A DNA stretch of 64,000 bases, taken from Cercis canadensis (Eukaryota > Streptophyta > Magnoliopsida > Fabales > Fabaceae). The notes under the pieces were generated by a model. That model saw only the letters and a list, made by a program, of their open reading frames with translations, was not told the DNA's origin and ran no database searches. The stretch covers positions 323,901 through 387,900 of the forward strand of contig QAOA01000126.1 of the NCBI GenBank assembly GCA_003255065.1, read 5' to 3'. The position numbers and the translations under genes were made by a program. Below, piece by piece: positions 60,022 to 64,000 of the stretch; the stretch's first letter is position 1, and every line of letters begins with the position of its first letter.

Positions 60022-61626
60022 TCACAAAAGCTTCCACGCTGCAACAGAGAGAGAGTGAGCATCAAAACGGGCAAATATTGAAATATAAGACACTAATATT
60101 GCAGATGCAACCTTTGACTGGACAAAAGTGGCTGCAATGGCAAAAGCTAAGTAGCTTATATTGTTCTCTAATATCACACTGCAGATTGCAAAAATGATGA
60201 AAGTAGAAAACGTGACATGAATCCTTCCTTACAGTTCTTAAAACCAGCCCTGGAAATAAACCACGGTCCCAGAAAAAAAAGAAGAAGAATGAATGTAACA
60301 CTTGGACGCTCTCCAATCGTATCCTATCCTCTCCTCAACTGCTTCCCCCCTCCATTTTGGTAAAAATAACTTGAAACCTTATAATATTGTATTATAATTA
60401 AACATTAAGAATACAGGCATTGAACATCTGTTTGGTATGTCATGATATTTACTCCGTAATCTCATATTCTGTGTTTATGCTGGTATAAGATTTCAATCTG
60501 TAATTCAAGATCACCCAGTTTGTAATTCAACTTATCCTACAAAAGCCAGAGAATCTAAGACTACAGTTAAACCACGTATTTTATTGCTGTGATTTAAGAT
60601 TAATGAAGAATCAAAGATTACATTATACTAAACACATCCTGAAGATTTCACATTACAGGGCAGGGCATCAATGTCTCTGCAACACAAGTCCTTGAACCTT
60701 GCCTTTAAGAGAAGATAAGATACTTACTATATCTAAATGCTAGAACAAGCCAATCATCTGTATATGAATCTATTATATAGATTAAAAGGAGGGTAAAGAT
60801 TAAAGGCGTTATCCATGAATTTTGTCCAACTAAAGCCCTTCAACTTTGATTAACCGGAGGTGAGAAGGAAAAACAAAAATTTGCTATAGGTCCAACGTGC
60901 CAAAATTCTAATATTTATCATAAATGAAATGCAGTTCAGCAACAGAACCTAACAGGACGATTTGCAAATTTCTCAGAAATTTTAATCTCCTTCCAATTTC
61001 TTTGGGGAAGGAAAAAGCTTAAGCCAACATGGAGATAATTAGAAGTTCTTAAGTTTTACGAGCACCTAACAATTATTCATTTGAACCAAAAATAATATGA
61101 ATTTCCTTCACAAGAATAAAAGGTAAAAAAGAAGAAGAAGCAAAAGCCACAACAGTTCTCCAACATAATCAATTCTCATTGAGTTGAAAACAGAGCAGAT
61201 TAAAAGGAAGAAAGATACCAAGATATAAATTTGTAGCAAGAAAGCAATGAATTTCTTACCAGGAATTTCCTTACGCGGCGTAGTAGCATAACAAAGAATT
61301 GAACGTCCCAACATGGAGAGAGTGGAAAGAATTCCAGCCACATAGAAGACCATCACCAATCCAAGAACCCAGGGCATCAATATGAATCCAATAAAGAAAG
61401 TAACCGATCCACATAGCATCAAGGCCAGAGAAATTCCAAGAAGCAAGGAAGCAAACCCCGCTGGTGATATCTGAGTCGTTGAAGGCGATCGCCTCGACGG
61501 GGGCATGGCCGGAGGACGATCAGAAAAAGAAATCGGTGAAGGAGGAGATCGAAGGATGTTGTAAACAAGAGCTGAGAGCTCGTAGAAAACCCGAGATTGC
61601 TGATCTTGTTGCTGTCTTCTCATCAT
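60022..61626 (-). CDS. Small two-helix membrane protein with a 17-nt last exon
   Basis: Two exons join in frame: 61260-61626 and 60022-60038, giving 127 residues. A Gln/Arg-rich start (MMRRQQQDQQSRVFYELSAL) and a Pro/Ser-rich basic stretch (MPPSRRSPSTTQ) precede two hydrophobic helices (ASLLLGISLALMLCGSVTFF and MPWVLGLVMVFYVAGIL). The end is PRKEIPAWKLL. The donor is CCTG|GTAAGA at 61259 and the acceptor is CTGTTGCAG at 60039. The second exon codes only the last residues, with its codon joined as G|CG. Without that splice the frame would read on into a long hydrophobic tail and end at 61108, which I consider intron read-through. I know similar unnamed plant proteins but no function. The 1.2-kb intron carries a MITE-like element. 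Confidence 0.78.
60425..60645. mobile_element. MITE-like element inside the intron
   Basis: The left end CATCTGTTTGGTATGTCATG and the reverse complement of the right end, GGATGTGTTTAGTATAATGT, are imperfect terminal inverted repeats about 220 bp apart. The interior is AT-rich and non-coding. The size and structure fit a non-autonomous DNA transposon. No clear target-site duplication is seen. Confidence 0.45.
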
Positions 61627-63539
61627 TTTTCTTACCCCAGAAAGCAGAATATCTGATGGTTAAGAAAATCTATAACCTATCCAAGAAATTTTTGGCCCAA
61701 ATTTTTATTGCTAGAAACGAGGCAAATGGATAAACTCAGAAACTTTATCTACAGCGGTCTTTGATTGGAGAGGTTTTTTAATTTTACCCTTATGTGTTCA
61801 GATTACATATGAAGAGTTCTGATAGGGCTAGCTTTGTTTGTTTCTCTGGACTTGTTCTTCAGGAGAGAGAGAGAGACAGAAAGAGACGCGCAACTGAAAT
61901 GATGCAAAGGATTCATAAACTGATAATAGAAGAACAAAAGGGCAACTGCACAGAAACAGAATGCTGGCTTTCTAAAATTTTCTTGCGTTACGTTTGGATT
62001 GGGAGAAAATTAGAGCTACAACTGGGAAAATTATTTGGGTGGGAAATGGATGGGTGCTTTGTCTGGAAGCTTTAAGATGAGATTGGTACACGTAATCAGC
62101 ACGCGTTTAAAAAACGATTGATGGATTGGAGCGAATAAGATGGAACTGGTAATTATGCAGAGGCTGATGACGTGGGACCTTATCTTCTTCGGGATGTTGG
62201 AGTATGACTTTTCAAGTCGCAAAGAAAAATTATTTATTCTATAAACTTAAAATATGAATCATTAAAAAAGATGTAAATACGCTTAACAATTACTAGGTTC
62301 AAGCTTTATTGATAAAAAAAGCTTTTGGTTTCAATTTTGTTGAAGATCCTAGACTTCAATTAATAGGCTTAATAATTAATATGTTATAATTCATTACATC
62401 AGAAAGAAGCACAGGAGGATCGAAGAAAACTTGAACGTCGAACCCGCTTTGATGGCATTCCCCTCTCTATTATTATAACATAGAGTAAATGTTATCAGTG
62501 CGCATTCAATTATTTTAGTTGCTATATAATATGGAATTTACTTTTTGGCCACGCTAAATTTAATTTGTTGACTTTAAGGCATCTTTTGCTTACGTGAAAA
62601 GTTAAATTAAGTTGAGTATATAAATTATAATATGTTAATTATATTTTATAATTAAATAATTTGTAATTGAGTGATATTAAAATTATATTTAAAATTTATA
62701 AATTTTATATTTAAATTTGAAGTTATAATAAAAAATATAAAAAAAAAAAATCACGCCCATAGAGAAGTAGCAAAAGTCGATCCATCTATTCTAATACATG
62801 AGCATTGAATAGAAACAGCACTAAAGTTATTGTTTCATTACACTAGAGTCAGAGAAACCGATCACAGAAAAAAGAAAAAGAAAAAGGGAGAGTATGATTC
62901 GTTGATTCTCATTGTTGCCAGTTACCGGTCTTAGAATGTATATAGTCTTCTTAACGTGAGGGGAAAATCAGTTCACTTGGGTCCAACTGCAACGGGCGTT
63001 CAAGAATGAAAAAAAAGGTGAAGAATAGCCGTTTATATATTATTCTTTTTTCCCGTATAAACTCAATTAAATTTATATCTAATTAGATAAACATTTTCTA
63101 AACTTCTTAATTATTATTATTTTTTATTTTACATAAACGTCTTAAATTTAACTGATTCGACAAATCTTTACCAAAAATAAAATAAAATTTGATTCGAGAA
63201 ATACGAGATTTTAAGAAATGAATAAGCGTATCTTTCATTTCTCAAGGTAGCACTGTCACACAGGGATACGCCACGTGTCCAAGTGCATAGGAAGTCTAAC
63301 AGTCTCAGAGACACTTGGCAGCCAAGCCTAAGGGGTGAGCACTGAGCAGCACTAGGTGGTCATACCATGCAATGCATGGCCAAAAAAACAAACAAAGGCT
63401 GGTCATAGCATGCGTTTTGCCTATGTGTCTCAAATGCGGGTGATAGTGGTAGCCGAAAGAGAATACCCAGCTTATTATTGTCTAGTTGCAAACTTGCAAG
63501 CGGTGCGGCCTCATTTTTCTATTGTATTTTTTGGTCACT
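61627..63539. other. Promoter of the minus-strand gene and AT-rich spacer
   Basis: The left few hundred bases should drive the gene at 60022-61626. From 62230 on the sequence is AT-rich with A-runs and no gene. Confidence 0.5.
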
Positions 63540-63667
63540 CCATAGACCAAGAAAACCCAGGTTTCTCTTTTCGGCCTTTAAAACCCACGTTCATTTCGCT
63601 GTTAATTGAAGCATTCCAAGATCTTTTAACGCCACCCCGTTTGCTTCATCCTTCAGGATTGCTCTTG
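63540..63667 (+). other. Possible non-coding first exon at right edge
   Basis: A leader-like stretch ends in a strong donor (CTCTTG|GTAAGT at 63668). A T-rich intron ends with AATTGCAG at 63888. This fits a 5'UTR exon of the partial gene that follows. Confidence 0.35.
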
Positions 63668-63924
63668 GTAAGTTACACTTGATAACTATTCTCCAAATTA
63701 TTAACTGATCACTGGTCTTACATATTCTCACTAATTTCTAATTTCGTATGGCTTGTCAAATATACTTTTTATTTTTCTCCTTTCGGCAACTTCATTTTTG
63801 TGTGGTTTCCATCTTATTTGATACTTGGTTTAATTTCTTTGATTTTGTTTCCATATGACGTTGTATGATTGTTTAAATTGAATTGCAGTTTGCAACATAA
63901 CTTTTGCAAGACACACTTGGATTT

Positions 63925-64000
63925 ATGAATGGCAACCTGTTCAAAAATTATAGCTTTATGAATGGCAACAGAATAAAAAGAGGTTACCTCGGATTTCCAT
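63925..64000 (+). CDS. Possible start of an unidentified gene running off the window
   Basis: After the acceptor at 63888, the first ATG (63925) opens a frame that stays open to the window end (25 codons): MNGNLFKNYSFMNGNRIKRG then YLGFP. The MNGN start repeats 11 codons later within the frame. No family can be named from so little. Confidence 0.33.
   Translation, partial: MNGNLFKNYSFMNGNRIKRGYLGFP

Noticed and set aside
61108-61259. C-terminal extension of the minus-strand membrane protein reading LLWLLLLLLFYLLFL
   Set aside because: It lies past a good splice donor at 61259 and looks like intron read-through. A better ending (AWKLL) is found at 60022-60038.
61794-62075. 93-codon + strand open frame upstream of the membrane-protein gene
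   Set aside because: It includes a (GA)n tract translated as RER repeats and has no homology I recognise. It is probably promoter/leader of the opposite gene.
1-64000. CRISPR arrays, bacterial operons, insertion sequences or viral genes
   Set aside because: None is seen. Gene structure is that of a plant nuclear genome throughout, and the short repeats present have no CRISPR-like spacing.

Overview
This is a nuclear DNA window from a dicot plant, most likely a rosid tree or shrub. Citrus is only a guess and I cannot fix the species. The evidence is intron-rich genes with GT-AG splice sites, AT-rich introns and spacers, plant-only families (SBP-box, CHASE histidine kinase, CAMTA, DUF3339), microRNA target sites and a nuclear tRNA-Ser. 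Exons below were joined by hand so that reading frame and splice sites agree. Untranslated ends are mostly not resolved.

Layout from left to right: a possible last exon of an unknown + gene (1097-1183); an miR156-targeted SPL2/10/11-type gene (-, 2947-5666) with a long 5' leader region; an ACOS5-type acyl-CoA synthetase gene (-, 9650-11926); a 6 kb spacer holding a broken DELLA (GRAS) fragment and a 439-bp foldback element; an LCR-type F-box gene with an miR394 site (+, 18172-21624); RAMP4/SERP (-, 23320-24769); an 8 kb gene-poor stretch; an AHK3-type cytokinin receptor (+, 33125-38009); tRNA-Ser(UGA) (39352-39433); NTF2 (+, 40127-42003); a single-pass membrane protein gene (-, 43468-44428); CAMTA4 (-, 45628-53307); a repeat-rich spacer; two tandem DUF3339 microprotein genes (+); a two-helix membrane protein gene with a 17-nt last exon (-, 60022-61626); and the probable start of another + gene at the right edge.

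The row SPL, LCR, RAMP4, AHK3, NTF2 matches, in mirror order, what I recall of Arabidopsis chromosome 1 near At1g27310-At1g27370. This supports orthology of each member. ACOS5 is an extra gene between SPL and LCR here. The block gathers several regulators of shoot development: SPL under miR156 (age), LCR under miR394 (meristem competence) and AHK3 (cytokinin perception).

Nothing looks like a wholly new multi-gene system. The observations most worth checking are the DELLA relic, the foldback element, a pair of related AT-rich hairpin repeats, a frame-preserving 90-nt intron in CAMTA4, a likely 3'UTR intron of AHK3 carrying a G-quadruplex motif, a G-quadruplex motif just before the LCR start codon, and five single-N joins, four of them flanked by near-duplicate sequence that are probably unmerged assembly overlaps rather than real tandem duplications.
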